Shown here piece by piece: positions 16,946-24,676 of a DNA stretch of 40,410 nucleotides. Location: assembly GCF_041675725.1 (NCBI RefSeq), contig NZ_JBAYTI010000025.1, positions 1 through 40,410 on the forward strand. The letters run 5' to 3'. How positions within the stretch are numbered: position 1 is the first letter of the stretch; every line of letters starts with the position of its first letter. A program made the position numbers and the translations under genes. The notes below the pieces were generated by a model. It was not told the DNA's origin, did not search any database, and saw only the letters and a list, made by a program, of their open reading frames with translations. This DNA is from Castellaniella sp041675725 (GTDB lineage: Bacteria > Pseudomonadota > Gammaproteobacteria > Burkholderiales > Burkholderiaceae_B).

Positions 16946-18166
16946 TCAGGGGCTGTCTGGACGGCGATCCTGGCCAGGCGCCAGCGGCGCGGGTTGCGAG
17001 CCGGGTTCCGAGCCGAGGTCTGGGCCAGGTTCCAGGCCGAGTTCGGCCAGGATGGCTTGGGTGTGCTCGCCCAGCGCGGGGATGGGATCCATCCGTGCGT
17101 CTGCCGCGTAACGGATGCCGGGTGGCAACAGGGCCGGCAGATCGCCCGCCGGGCTGGCCACGGTCGTCCATCGGTTGCGGGCCCGTAGTTGGGGATGGTG
17201 CCACACACCGTGCATGTCATTGACGTGCGCGTTGGCGATGTCGGCCGCGTCGAGGCGCTCGATGACCTGGTGGGCCGTCAGGGTGGCAAAAGCCTGCACG
17301 ATGACGGCGCGCAGTTCGGTGCGTGCTGCTGAGCGCTTGAAATTGCTGTCGAAGCGCGGATCATCGGCCAAGGCGGGCTGCTGCAGGACCTGACCGCAGA
17401 ATGCATGCCATTCGCGTTCATTCTGCAGGCCCAGCATCACCGTCTTGCCGTCGCCGGCGGGAAATGGGCCGTAGGGATAGATGGTGGAATGCGAGGCGCC
17501 ACTGCGCGGGGGCGGGGGAGCGTCATCGTAGCTGTAGTACAGTGGATACGACATCCATTCGACCATGGATTCGAGCATCGAGATATCGATGTGCCGGCCG
17601 CGACCGGTTTTGCCGCGTTCGATCAGGGCGGCGAGGATGTTCGAGTAGGCGTACATGCCCGCCGCGATGTCGGCGATCGAGCAGCCGGCCTTGGCTGGCT
17701 CGTCCGGGGTCCCCGAGACCGACAGAAATCCGGCCTCGCTCTGAATGAGGAGATCGTAGGCCTTGCGGTCGCGGTAGGGGCCATCATTGCCATAGCCTGA
17801 AATATCGCACACGATCAGGCGTGGGAAGCGCTCGTGCAAGGCCTCGAAGGACAGCCCGAGGCGGGCTGCGGCACCGGGCGCCAGGTTTTGCACCAGGACG
17901 TCGGCTTTGTGCAGCAGGCGCTCGAGCACGGTGGCGGATTGCGCGGCCTTCAGGTCGAGCGCCAGGCTTTCCTTGGAGCGGTTGACCCAGACGAAGTGCG
18001 AGGACAGGCCATGGGTGCGCTGGTCATAGCCACGCGCGAAATCACCCACCCCGGGGCGCTCGATCTTGATGACGCGGGCGCCCTGGTCTGCCAGCTGGCG
18101 CGTGCAGAAGGGGGCCGCGATGGCATGCTCCAGGGTGACGACGGTGATGCCTTCGAGGGGACGCAT
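16946..18166 (-). CDS. CaiB/BaiF (class III) CoA-transferase
   Basis: Transfers CoA between two acids through a glutamyl/aspartyl mixed anhydride; 406 residues. It shows the N-terminal PLEGITVVTLEHAIAAPFCTR, RSKESLALDLK, DISGYGNDGPYRDRKAYD and the probable nucleophile Asp166 in SIADIAAGMYA. In C5-dicarboxylate degradation such an enzyme moves CoA from succinyl-CoA to itaconate, mesaconate or citramalate (established for related loci, inferred here). The last 30 residues are a Gly/Pro-rich tail (EPGPDLGSEPGSQPAPLAP) without family similarity. The gene lies 13 bases after the acyl-CoA dehydrogenase stop and 46 bases before the hydratase start. Confidence 0.9.
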   Translation of the reverse strand: MRPLEGITVVTLEHAIAAPFCTRQLADQGARVIKIERPGVGDFARGYDQRTHGLSSHFVWVNRSKESLALDLKAAQSATVLERLLHKADVLVQNLAPGAAARLGLSFEALHERFPRLIVCDISGYGNDGPYRDRKAYDLLIQSEAGFLSVSGTPDEPAKAGCSIADIAAGMYAYSNILAALIERGKTGRGRHIDISMLESMVEWMSYPLYYSYDDAPPPPRSGASHSTIYPYGPFPAGDGKTVMLGLQNEREWHAFCGQVLQQPALADDPRFDSNFKRSAARTELRAVIVQAFATLTAHQVIERLDAADIANAHVNDMHGVWHHPQLRARNRWTTVASPAGDLPALLPPGIRYAADARMDPIPALGEHTQAILAELGLEPGPDLGSEPGSQPAPLAPGQDRRPDSP

Positions 18167-18179
18167 GGTTGTACTCGTT

Positions 18180-19340
18180 TCAGAATGACCGGGGCATGCC
18201 CAGGACGTGCTGGGCCACGTAAGAAAGAATCAGATTGGTGGAAATCGGGGCGACCTGATAGAGGCGGGTTTCGCGAAACTTGCGTTCGATGTCGTATTCG
18301 CACGCAAAACCGAAACCGCCGTGCGTCTGCAGGCAGGCGTTGCCGGCTTCCCAGGACGCATCGGCCGCCAGCAGCTTGGCCATGTTGGCCTGCGCCCCGC
18401 AGTCTTGCCGGGCGTCGAAGCGGGCCGCTGCCTCGTAGCGCATGAGGCTGGCCGCTTCCACGTTGACCCAGGCCCGGGCGATGGGGAACTGAACGCCCTG
18501 GTTCTGGCCGATGGGCCGATCGAAGACAATGCGTTCGCTGGCGTATTTGCTGGCCCGATCGACGAACCAATAGCCATCGCCGATGCATTCGGCGGCGATC
18601 AGCGTGCGTTCGGCATTCAGCCCGTCGAGAATGTATTTGAACCCCTTGCCTTCTTCGCCGATCAGGTTTTCTTCGGGGATTTCGAGATTCTCGAAGAATA
18701 GTTCGTTGGTTTCATGGTTGACCATGTTCAGGATCGGGCGCACGGTCAGGCCCTGGCCGATGGCGGTGCGCAGGTCGACCATGAAGATCGACATGCCCTC
18801 GGATTTTTTGGTGACTTGCTCCAGGGGGGTGGTGCGCGCCAGCAGCACCATCAGGTCGGAATGCTGGATGCGCGAGATCCAGACCTTCTGCCCGTTGATG
18901 ACGTAGCGGCCGTCTTTCTTGACGGCCGTGGTCTTGATGCGGGTGGTATCGGTGCCGGTCGTGGGCTCTGTGACGCCCATGGACTGCAGGCGCAGTTCAC
19001 CGCTGGCGATCTTGGGCAGCCATTCTTGTTTCTGGCGCTCGGACCCGTGGCGCAGCACCGTGCCCATGTTGTACATCTGGCCGTGACAAGCCCCGGAATT
19101 GCCGCCCGAGCGGTTGATTTCTTCCATGATGACCGAGGCTTCGGTCAGCCCCAGCCCCGAGCCGCCGTATGCTTCGGGGATCAGGGCCGCCAGCCAGCCG
19201 GCATGGGTCAGGGCGTCGACAAATTCGGCGGGATAGCCTCGTTGCAGATCGATTTCGCGGAAATACGCATCGCCGAATTGTGCGCACAAGTCGCGGATGG
19301 CTTCACGGATGTCCTGGTATTTGTCAGCGTTTTGGTGCAT
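18180..19340 (-). CDS. Acyl-CoA dehydrogenase of the C5-dicarboxylate cluster
   Basis: FAD enzyme of 386 residues. SMGVTEPTTGTDTTRIKT covers the flavin/substrate region and THGGFGFACEYDIERKFRE the C-terminal region. The usual YEG catalytic segment is replaced by YQVAPIS, but Glu244 in GLNAERT occupies the isovaleryl-CoA-dehydrogenase position and can act as base. The start ATG at 19340 has GAGGAAAAC directly upstream. It heads the minus-strand group that continues with the CoA-transferase and hydratase. A similar dehydrogenase sits in the Pseudomonas itaconate locus, where its role is not clear to me. An intergenic gap of 123 bases with direct repeats precedes it. Confidence 0.88.
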   Translation of the reverse strand: MHQNADKYQDIREAIRDLCAQFGDAYFREIDLQRGYPAEFVDALTHAGWLAALIPEAYGGSGLGLTEASVIMEEINRSGGNSGACHGQMYNMGTVLRHGSERQKQEWLPKIASGELRLQSMGVTEPTTGTDTTRIKTTAVKKDGRYVINGQKVWISRIQHSDLMVLLARTTPLEQVTKKSEGMSIFMVDLRTAIGQGLTVRPILNMVNHETNELFFENLEIPEENLIGEEGKGFKYILDGLNAERTLIAAECIGDGYWFVDRASKYASERIVFDRPIGQNQGVQFPIARAWVNVEAASLMRYEAAARFDARQDCGAQANMAKLLAADASWEAGNACLQTHGGFGFACEYDIERKFRETRLYQVAPISTNLILSYVAQHVLGMPRSF

Positions 19341-19368
19341 GTTTTCCTCGGCCAAGCTACAGGGCAAA

Positions 19369-19415
19369 GTTTAAGGGTATGGCAATCTTCAAGATTGTTT
19401 AAGGGTGCGGCAATC
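19369..19415. repeat. Two 19-bp near-identical direct repeats upstream of the dehydrogenase gene
   Basis: GTTTAAGGGTATGGCAATC (19369-19387) and GTTTAAGGGTGCGGCAATC (19397-19415) differ at two adjacent bases and start 28 bases apart. They occupy the gap between the LysR gene end and the start of the minus-strand dehydrogenase, about 30-75 bases ahead of its start codon. That is where an activator or repressor would bind. No clear -35/-10 pair is visible, which would fit activator dependence (inference). Confidence 0.6.
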
Positions 19416-19463
19416 CGGTAGTGGCGACAATCTGTATTTGGCAAACGTCGACTTTGATTGCAA

Positions 19464-20387
19464 TTAAGAGGGTTGTGGGGGCAGCCGCGCGGCCGCGGCA
19501 TCGGCAACCAGCAGGTCGACCAGCTCGCGTGCAAAGGCCGGCAGTTCAGTGGTTTCTTGAACGCAGATGTGCAATTTTCGCAGCGCCCAGGCGTCTTCCA
19601 GGGTCAGGATGGCAATGGGCATCGAGTCCGCGTAGCGCAAGGCGGCCGATTCCGGGATCACGCCGATACCGACCTGGGCTGCGATCAGGCGGCAGCACGT
19701 TTCGAAATTGCTGACCTCGACCCGCTTTTTGAGCAGGCGGCCCTGGTCTTCGGCTGCCTGCAGCAGGAAGGAATGGATGGCGCTGGCCTCGAACAGGCAT
19801 ATGAAATCGTAATCGAGCAGGCTGGCAAACGGGTGGCAGCTCTGCTGCGCCAATGCGTGGCGGGCGTGCGTGACCAGAACCAGACGATCGGTGCGGTAGG
19901 GCAGGAAGCGCACGCCGGCGCCGCCACTGGCCTGCGCCGTCAGGCCGATGTCGGCCACGCCTTCGGCCACGGCGCGCACCACTTCGTGGCTGAGCCGTTC
20001 GCGCAGTTCGATGTTGACGTCTGGATGGGCCACCAGATAGCGCTCCAGTGCGGCGGGCAGGAATTCATTCATCGCCGTGGTGTTGGCATAGACCCGCACC
20101 CGCCCCTTGATACCGCTGGCAAATTCGCGCATGTCGCCCCGCAGGTGCTCGATCTGGCGCAACACGACCCGGGCGTGTTTGACCAGGGCCTCGCCCGAAG
20201 GCGTCAGGCTGACCCCCTGGCTGGTGCGATACAGCAGCTGGGTGCCCAGATGGGCTTCCATGTTCTTGACCCGGTTACTGGCTGCCGGCAGAGACAGGTG
20301 GGTGCGTTCGGCCCCTTTGGTCAGGCTCCGGGCGCTGGCCACATGCACCATCAGTTGCATGTCCGTGAGGTCTATGTGTGTCGCCAT
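19464..20387 (-). CDS. LysR-family transcriptional regulator
   Basis: DNA-binding regulator of 307 residues with an N-terminal winged helix-turn-helix (MQLMVHVASARSLTKGAERTH, LSLPAASNRVKNMEAHLGTQLLYR) and a periplasmic-binding-like effector domain from about residue 90. It is encoded upstream of, and in the same direction as, the dehydrogenase/CoA-transferase/hydratase genes. It is divergent from the MmgE/fumarase/CitE operon, with 109 bases between start codons. This is the classic position for a LysR pathway regulator, and the gene content parallels ItcR/RipR of Pseudomonas itaconate degradation. The effector is therefore probably a C5 dicarboxylate or its CoA ester (inference). AAGGAG lies upstream of the start. 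Confidence 0.92.
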   Translation of the reverse strand: MATHIDLTDMQLMVHVASARSLTKGAERTHLSLPAASNRVKNMEAHLGTQLLYRTSQGVSLTPSGEALVKHARVVLRQIEHLRGDMREFASGIKGRVRVYANTTAMNEFLPAALERYLVAHPDVNIELRERLSHEVVRAVAEGVADIGLTAQASGGAGVRFLPYRTDRLVLVTHARHALAQQSCHPFASLLDYDFICLFEASAIHSFLLQAAEDQGRLLKKRVEVSNFETCCRLIAAQVGIGVIPESAALRYADSMPIAILTLEDAWALRKLHICVQETTELPAFARELVDLLVADAAAARLPPQPS

Positions 20388-20408
20388 ACCGGCCTTTCTC
20401 CTTTGAAA

Positions 20409-20439
20409 TGCTTGAAGCCGCCCCTAAGCAAACAAGAAT
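20409..20439 (+). promoter_or_regulatory. Possible LysR operator and overlapping weak promoter
   Basis: The inverted repeat TGCTT-N12-AAGCA (20409-20413/20426-20430) lies in the 109-base gap between the divergent LysR and MmgE genes. TTGAAG (20412-20417), 16 bases, then AAGAAT (20434-20439) could be a weak plus-strand promoter overlapping it. The match to a LysR T-N11-A box is imperfect, so this is tentative. Confidence 0.3.
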
Positions 20440-20496
20440 AGGCAAATCGGGTCGGCCGATGCAGAATCCATACAAATCAGATTGACAGGAACAACC

Positions 20497-21846
20497 ATGC
20501 AGGATCTCAGTGCGACCTTGTCCCGATTCGTGGCCGAACTACAGTATGGTGATATTCCCACCCCCGTGTTGCGGCGCATAGAAGATCTGCTGCTCGACGG
20601 CCTGGGCTCCATTTTAGCCGGAGCCGCCCAGAGGCCGGTGCAGTCCATGGCCCGCTATGCACGCATCATGGGTCCGGCCGACGGGCCCAGTGAAAGCCTG
20701 GTCGATCAGTCCGCTACCAGTCCGCTGTTCGCGGCCCTGGTCAATGCGGCGGCTGCCCATATGGTCGAGCAGGACGACGTGCACAATGGTTCGGTCTTTC
20801 ATCCTGCGGCGGTGGTGTTCCCGCCCGCCCTCGCGACGGCTCAGGCCCTGGGGCGATCGGGGCGCGACGTCCTGGTGGCGGCCGTGGCCGGGTACGAAGC
20901 AGGCATCCGCATCGGCGAGTACCTGGGGCGCAGCCACTACCGGGTTTTCCATACCACCGGTACCGCGGGTACGCTCGCGGCCGCCGTGGCCACTGGCCGG
21001 CTGCTTCACCTCGATGCCCGCCAGATGCTCCACGCCCTCGGTTCAGCCGGCACCCAGGCGGCCGGCCTCTGGGAGTTCCTGCGCGACGGGGCGGATTCCA
21101 AGCAGCTGCATACCGCCAAGGCCGCCGCCAACGGCCTGATGGCCGCCTGGTTGGCGCACGATGGCTTCACCGGGGCAAGCCACATCCTCGAGGGGCGCCA
21201 GGGCATGGCGGCGGGCATGTCGCAGGATGCCGATCCGGCCCGGCTGGTCGATGGCCTGGGCAGCCGCTGGGCCGTGCTCGAGACCTCATTCAAATACCAC
21301 GCCTCCTGCCGGCATACGCATCCGGCGGCGGATGCTTTGCTGCAGGTGGTCACTGAACACGATCTGTCCATCGATGACATCGAATCCGTGGTGGCCCACG
21401 TGCACCAGGGCGCCATCGACGTGCTGGGTCCGGTGGTCGCGCCAGTCACCGTGCACCAGTCCAAGTTCTCCATGTCGACCGTGCTGGGGCTGATCGCCAA
21501 GCATCGCCAGGCGGGGCTGGCCGATTTTGACAATGGCCTGAACGACCCGGACATCCGGGCGTTCGAGGCGCGCGTGCGCATGGAGCTCGATCCCGAAGTC
21601 GATGCCGCCTATCCTGCACGCTGGCTGGGGCGCGTCAGCGTGCGCACCCGCTCGGGCCAGGTATTCCAGGGGCGCGTCGACGTCCCCAAGGGGGATCCTG
21701 CCAATACCTTGTCGCGCCCCGAAATCGAAGACAAGGTGCGCCGCCTGGCGGCGGTGCAAAAGGCGGTGTCCGAAGCTCAGGTCGATCGCCTGATTGCCCA
21801 GGTCTGGGGGCTCGAAGACATCCCGACATTGGGCCGTTTGCTTTGA
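20497..21846 (+). CDS. MmgE/PrpD family protein
   Basis: Protein of 449 residues in the 2-methylcitrate dehydratase/cis-aconitate decarboxylase superfamily. Features are an N-terminal helical region (LLLDGLGSILAGAA), AAAAHMVEQDDVHNGSVFHPAA and KYHASCRHTHPAADALL, which resembles the active-site region of PrpD-like enzymes. The ATG at 20497 is preceded by AGGA with a 6-base gap. The gene is first of the plus-strand operon ahead of the fumarase-like and CitE-like genes. The same family member sits in the Pseudomonas itaconate locus. It might isomerise, dehydrate or decarboxylate a C5/C6 di- or tricarboxylate; the exact reaction cannot be stated. Confidence 0.88.
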   Translation: MQDLSATLSRFVAELQYGDIPTPVLRRIEDLLLDGLGSILAGAAQRPVQSMARYARIMGPADGPSESLVDQSATSPLFAALVNAAAAHMVEQDDVHNGSVFHPAAVVFPPALATAQALGRSGRDVLVAAVAGYEAGIRIGEYLGRSHYRVFHTTGTAGTLAAAVATGRLLHLDARQMLHALGSAGTQAAGLWEFLRDGADSKQLHTAKAAANGLMAAWLAHDGFTGASHILEGRQGMAAGMSQDADPARLVDGLGSRWAVLETSFKYHASCRHTHPAADALLQVVTEHDLSIDDIESVVAHVHQGAIDVLGPVVAPVTVHQSKFSMSTVLGLIAKHRQAGLADFDNGLNDPDIRAFEARVRMELDPEVDAAYPARWLGRVSVRTRSGQVFQGRVDVPKGDPANTLSRPEIEDKVRRLAAVQKAVSEAQVDRLIAQVWGLEDIPTLGRLL

Positions 21847-21910
21847 GCGGCACTTTGCGCGTACTGTGCGGGTAGGATCCAGAACACCGCCGCCCGACGA
21901 CCAACCTGCC

Positions 21911-23362
21911 ATGACCACGCTCATTGCCGAAGAACACCTGATTCAATCGATCCGCGATGCGATCGCGCAAATCCTCACCAATTCAAGATTATGCGCCGAA
22001 GGGCAGCGGCCAATCTGCCAGGATACCGGCATCGTGAACGTGTTCATGCGGGTGGGCATGGGGGTGCGTTTCGATACGGCCCGCAGCCTGCAGGCCCTTT
22101 GCGACGAAGGGGTGCGGCGCGGCTATCTGGATGCCGACAATCCCTTGAGAGCCTCGATGGTGGCCGACCCGCTGTTCGACCGCCGCAATACGGGCGACAA
22201 CACGCCGTGCATGCTGCACGTCGAGCTGGTGCCCGGCCATACCGTAGAAATCGAGGTCGCGGCCAAGGGGGGCGGGTCCGAGAACAAGGCCCAGTTCGCC
22301 ATGCTCAATCCCAATCAATCACTCGAAGAATGGGTGTTGAACACCGTGCCCGCCATGGGGGCCGGCTGGTGTCCGCCCGGCATGCTCGGCATTGGGGTCG
22401 GCGGGACGGCCGAAAAGGCGATGCTGATGGCCAAGCAGGTGCTGATGGAGCCCATCGACATGGCGCAATTGCGCGCGCGCGGGCCGCAGACGTCGCTCGA
22501 GGCACTGCGCATCGATCTGTACGACAAGGTCAATGCCCTGGGTATCGGGGCGCAGGGCCTGGGCGGCCTGAGCACCGTGCTGGACGTCAAGATCCGTACG
22601 TGCCCCACCCATGCCGCCTCCAAGCCGGTGGCGATGATCCCCAACTGTGCCGCCACCCGCCACGTGCATTTCGTGCTCGATGGTCAGGGTCCCGCCGCGC
22701 TTCATCCGCCCGCGCTGTCCGATTGGCCGGATATGCACTGGGCGCCCGACTTCAAAGCCGCCCGGCGGGTGGATCTGGGCCGCCTCAGCCGCGCCGAGGT
22801 GGCTTCCTGGAAGCCGGGCGAGCGCCTGCTGCTGACGGGTCGCATGCTCACGGGGCGCGATGCGGCCCATCAGCGTATTCAAGACATGCTGGCGCGGGGC
22901 GAAACCTTGCCGGTCGATTTCCGCGACCGGGTCATCTACTACGTCGGGCCGGTCAAGGCCGTGCGCGATGAGGCCGTTGGCCCGGCCGGCCCAACCACGG
23001 CCACGCGCATGGATGCCTACACGGACATGATGCTGGGTCAGGCGGGCCTGCTGGCGATGGTGGGCAAGGCCGAAAGGGGGGATCAGGCCACCGAGTCCAT
23101 CCAGCGCCATCGGGCGGCCTACCTGGTGGCGGTCGGGGGGGCGGCCTACCTGGTATCGAAGGCCATTCGCAGCGCGCGCGTGGTCGCCTTCGAAGACCTG
23201 GGCATGGAGGCCATTCACGAGTTCGATGTCTGCGACATGCCAGTCACGGTGGCCGTCGACGCCCGGGGGGAATCCGTGCATCGCAGCGGGCCGCGCGAGT
23301 GGCAGCAACGTATCGCGGCGCGCACGCGGGTGCGCGCACGTTCCAGACGTCCCAGAAATTAG
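21911..23362 (+). CDS. Class I (Fe-S) fumarase/mesaconase-like hydratase with short N-terminus
   Basis: Class I fumarase of 483 residues that should add water to fumarate or mesaconate. The three [4Fe-4S] cysteines are Cys36 (CQDTG), Cys154 (GAGWCPPG) and Cys246 (PNCAATR), with spacing matching E. coli FumA (118 and 92 residues here; 119 and 94 there). Other family blocks are AAKGGGSENK, GLGAQ-like GIGAQGLGG, GPAGPTTATRMD and AFEDLGMEAI. Compared with the housekeeping betaproteobacterial enzyme as I recall it (about 507 residues), IQSI runs straight into RDAIAQIL. A helical segment of some 25-30 residues is missing there. Lying between MmgE/PrpD and a CitE-like lyase, it is a candidate mesaconase making citramalate (inference). 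Confidence 0.88.
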   Translation: MTTLIAEEHLIQSIRDAIAQILTNSRLCAEGQRPICQDTGIVNVFMRVGMGVRFDTARSLQALCDEGVRRGYLDADNPLRASMVADPLFDRRNTGDNTPCMLHVELVPGHTVEIEVAAKGGGSENKAQFAMLNPNQSLEEWVLNTVPAMGAGWCPPGMLGIGVGGTAEKAMLMAKQVLMEPIDMAQLRARGPQTSLEALRIDLYDKVNALGIGAQGLGGLSTVLDVKIRTCPTHAASKPVAMIPNCAATRHVHFVLDGQGPAALHPPALSDWPDMHWAPDFKAARRVDLGRLSRAEVASWKPGERLLLTGRMLTGRDAAHQRIQDMLARGETLPVDFRDRVIYYVGPVKAVRDEAVGPAGPTTATRMDAYTDMMLGQAGLLAMVGKAERGDQATESIQRHRAAYLVAVGGAAYLVSKAIRSARVVAFEDLGMEAIHEFDVCDMPVTVAVDARGESVHRSGPREWQQRIAARTRVRARSRRPRN

Positions 23363-23380
23363 GGTGTAAAGGTAGGTTCT

Positions 23381-24199
23381 ATGGGTTTCTCTTTAATGCG
23401 CAGTGCGCTGTTTGTGCCGGCGACGCGGCTGGATCGCGTGGCCAAGGCATGGGCCAGTGGCGCCGACGCGGTCATCGTCGATCTCGAAGACGCGGTTGCA
23501 CCGGATGCCAAGGATACGGCGCGCCAACAGTTGGTGGGCTATCTGCAAGATGCGCCCCGGCCCGTCTGGGTGCGCATCAATGCCGGAGACACGGATGAGT
23601 TCGAAGCCGATCTCGCGGTCTGTCGGGCGCAGGCGGGCTTGGCGGGCCTGGTCTTGCCCAAGGCCGAGCACGACGCGGCGCTGAGCCGGGCCACCGCCAC
23701 CGGGCTGCCCGTGATGGCGCTCGTTGAAACCCCTGCGGGCGTCGACGAGCTCAACGCGATTGCAGCCACGTCGGGCGTGCAGCGTCTGTGCTTCGGTATT
23801 CTGGATTTCATGGAGGCGCTGGGCACTCGGCCGCAGACGGCGGCGGCGCAGGCGGTCCTGCAGACACTGCGCTTCAAGGTGCTGCTGGCCAGCCGCAGGC
23901 AGGGTCTGGCTGATCCTTTGGATACGGTGTATCCTGACTTTTCAGACACGGTCGGCTTGCAGGCTTTTGCGCAAGATGCCCGTGACCTGGGCTTTGGCGG
24001 CATGCTGTGCATCCACCCCAGGCAGGTGCCCGTGGTGCATGCCGTTCATGCCGTGTCAGAGGCCGAACAGGCCTGGGCGCGGCGCGTGCTGGCGCACCAC
24101 CAGCAAACCGGTTCGCTGGCTTTCCAGCTCGATGGCCAGATGGTAGACCAGCCCGTCATTTCGCGGGCCCGTCGCATTATTGCGCAGGCGGGGGCCTGA
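23381..24199 (+). CDS. CitE-like lyase (citramalyl-CoA/malyl-CoA lyase family)
   Basis: HpcH/HpaI-CitE family TIM-barrel of 272 residues, probably cleaving a 3-hydroxyacyl-CoA. The N-terminal SALFVPATRLDRVAKA, the VIVDLEDAV motif, the metal ligand Glu in MALVETPAG and Asp in FGILDFMEALG are all present. FGGMLCIHPRQVPVV is the usual C-terminal block. Size and sequence match the small CitE-like lyases that split (S)-citramalyl-CoA into acetyl-CoA and pyruvate. With the CoA-transferase and hydratase across the LysR gene, this would complete an itaconate/mesaconate pathway. The ATG at 23381 is used; ATG 23396 is possible. Confidence 0.9.
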   Translation: MGFSLMRSALFVPATRLDRVAKAWASGADAVIVDLEDAVAPDAKDTARQQLVGYLQDAPRPVWVRINAGDTDEFEADLAVCRAQAGLAGLVLPKAEHDAALSRATATGLPVMALVETPAGVDELNAIAATSGVQRLCFGILDFMEALGTRPQTAAAQAVLQTLRFKVLLASRRQGLADPLDTVYPDFSDTVGLQAFAQDARDLGFGGMLCIHPRQVPVVHAVHAVSEAEQAWARRVLAHHQQTGSLAFQLDGQMVDQPVISRARRIIAQAGA

Positions 24200-24229
24200 A
24201 TCCTGTCCAGCGCGCAATCCGGAGAGTCT

Positions 24230-24667
24230 ATGGATTCTTATATGCAGGCAGCCATCGATGAAGCCCGCCAGGGCCTGGCCGAAGGCGGGATCCCGATTGG
24301 TTCGGTCCTGGTGCACGATGGCCGCGTCATTGGCCGTGGGCATAATCGCCGCGTGCAACAGGGCAGTGCCATTTTGCACGGCGAGATGGACGCGCTTGAA
24401 AACGCCGGCCGCCTCGCGGCCCAGACCTATCGCGAATCGGTGCTCTATACCACGCTGTCGCCTTGTGCCATGTGCACCGGAGCGATTCTGCTGTATGGCA
24501 TCCCGCGGGTGGTGATTGGCGAAAACCAGAGCTTCATGGGCGAAGAAACCTTGTTGCGCGAGCGTGGCGTGCAGGTCGAGGTGCTGCAGGATGCCGCATG
24601 CGTGGCCCTGATGCAGGCGTTCATCCGCGCCCACCCCGACCTCTGGAACGAAGACATCGGCGTCTGA
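24230..24667 (+). CDS. Cytosine deaminase, yeast FCY1-like (CDA fold)
   Basis: Small zinc hydrolase of 145 residues that should deaminate cytosine or a related base. Zinc ligands and base are His50 and Glu52 (LHGEMD), Cys79 and Cys82 (SPCAMC). The match to yeast Fcy1 as I remember it is unusually close along the whole length: GGIPIG, LENAGRL, YTTLSPC, CTGAILLYGIPR, VVIGENQSF and the C-terminal EDIG clamp. This is distinct from E. coli CodA (amidohydrolase fold) and from TadA. It is the last gene of the plus-strand operon, 30 bases after the CitE-like gene, and ends 9 bases before the convergent metallo-hydrolase. Why it travels with C5-dicarboxylate genes is unclear. Confidence 0.85.
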   Translation: MDSYMQAAIDEARQGLAEGGIPIGSVLVHDGRVIGRGHNRRVQQGSAILHGEMDALENAGRLAAQTYRESVLYTTLSPCAMCTGAILLYGIPRVVIGENQSFMGEETLLRERGVQVEVLQDAACVALMQAFIRAHPDLWNEDIGV

Positions 24668-24676
24668 CCCGGCGCG

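Noticed and set aside
18180..19340. Acyl-CoA dehydrogenase thought to lack its catalytic glutamate (YQVAP instead of YEG)
   Set aside because: Glu244 occupies the isovaleryl-CoA-dehydrogenase base position (NAERT), so the enzyme is probably active.
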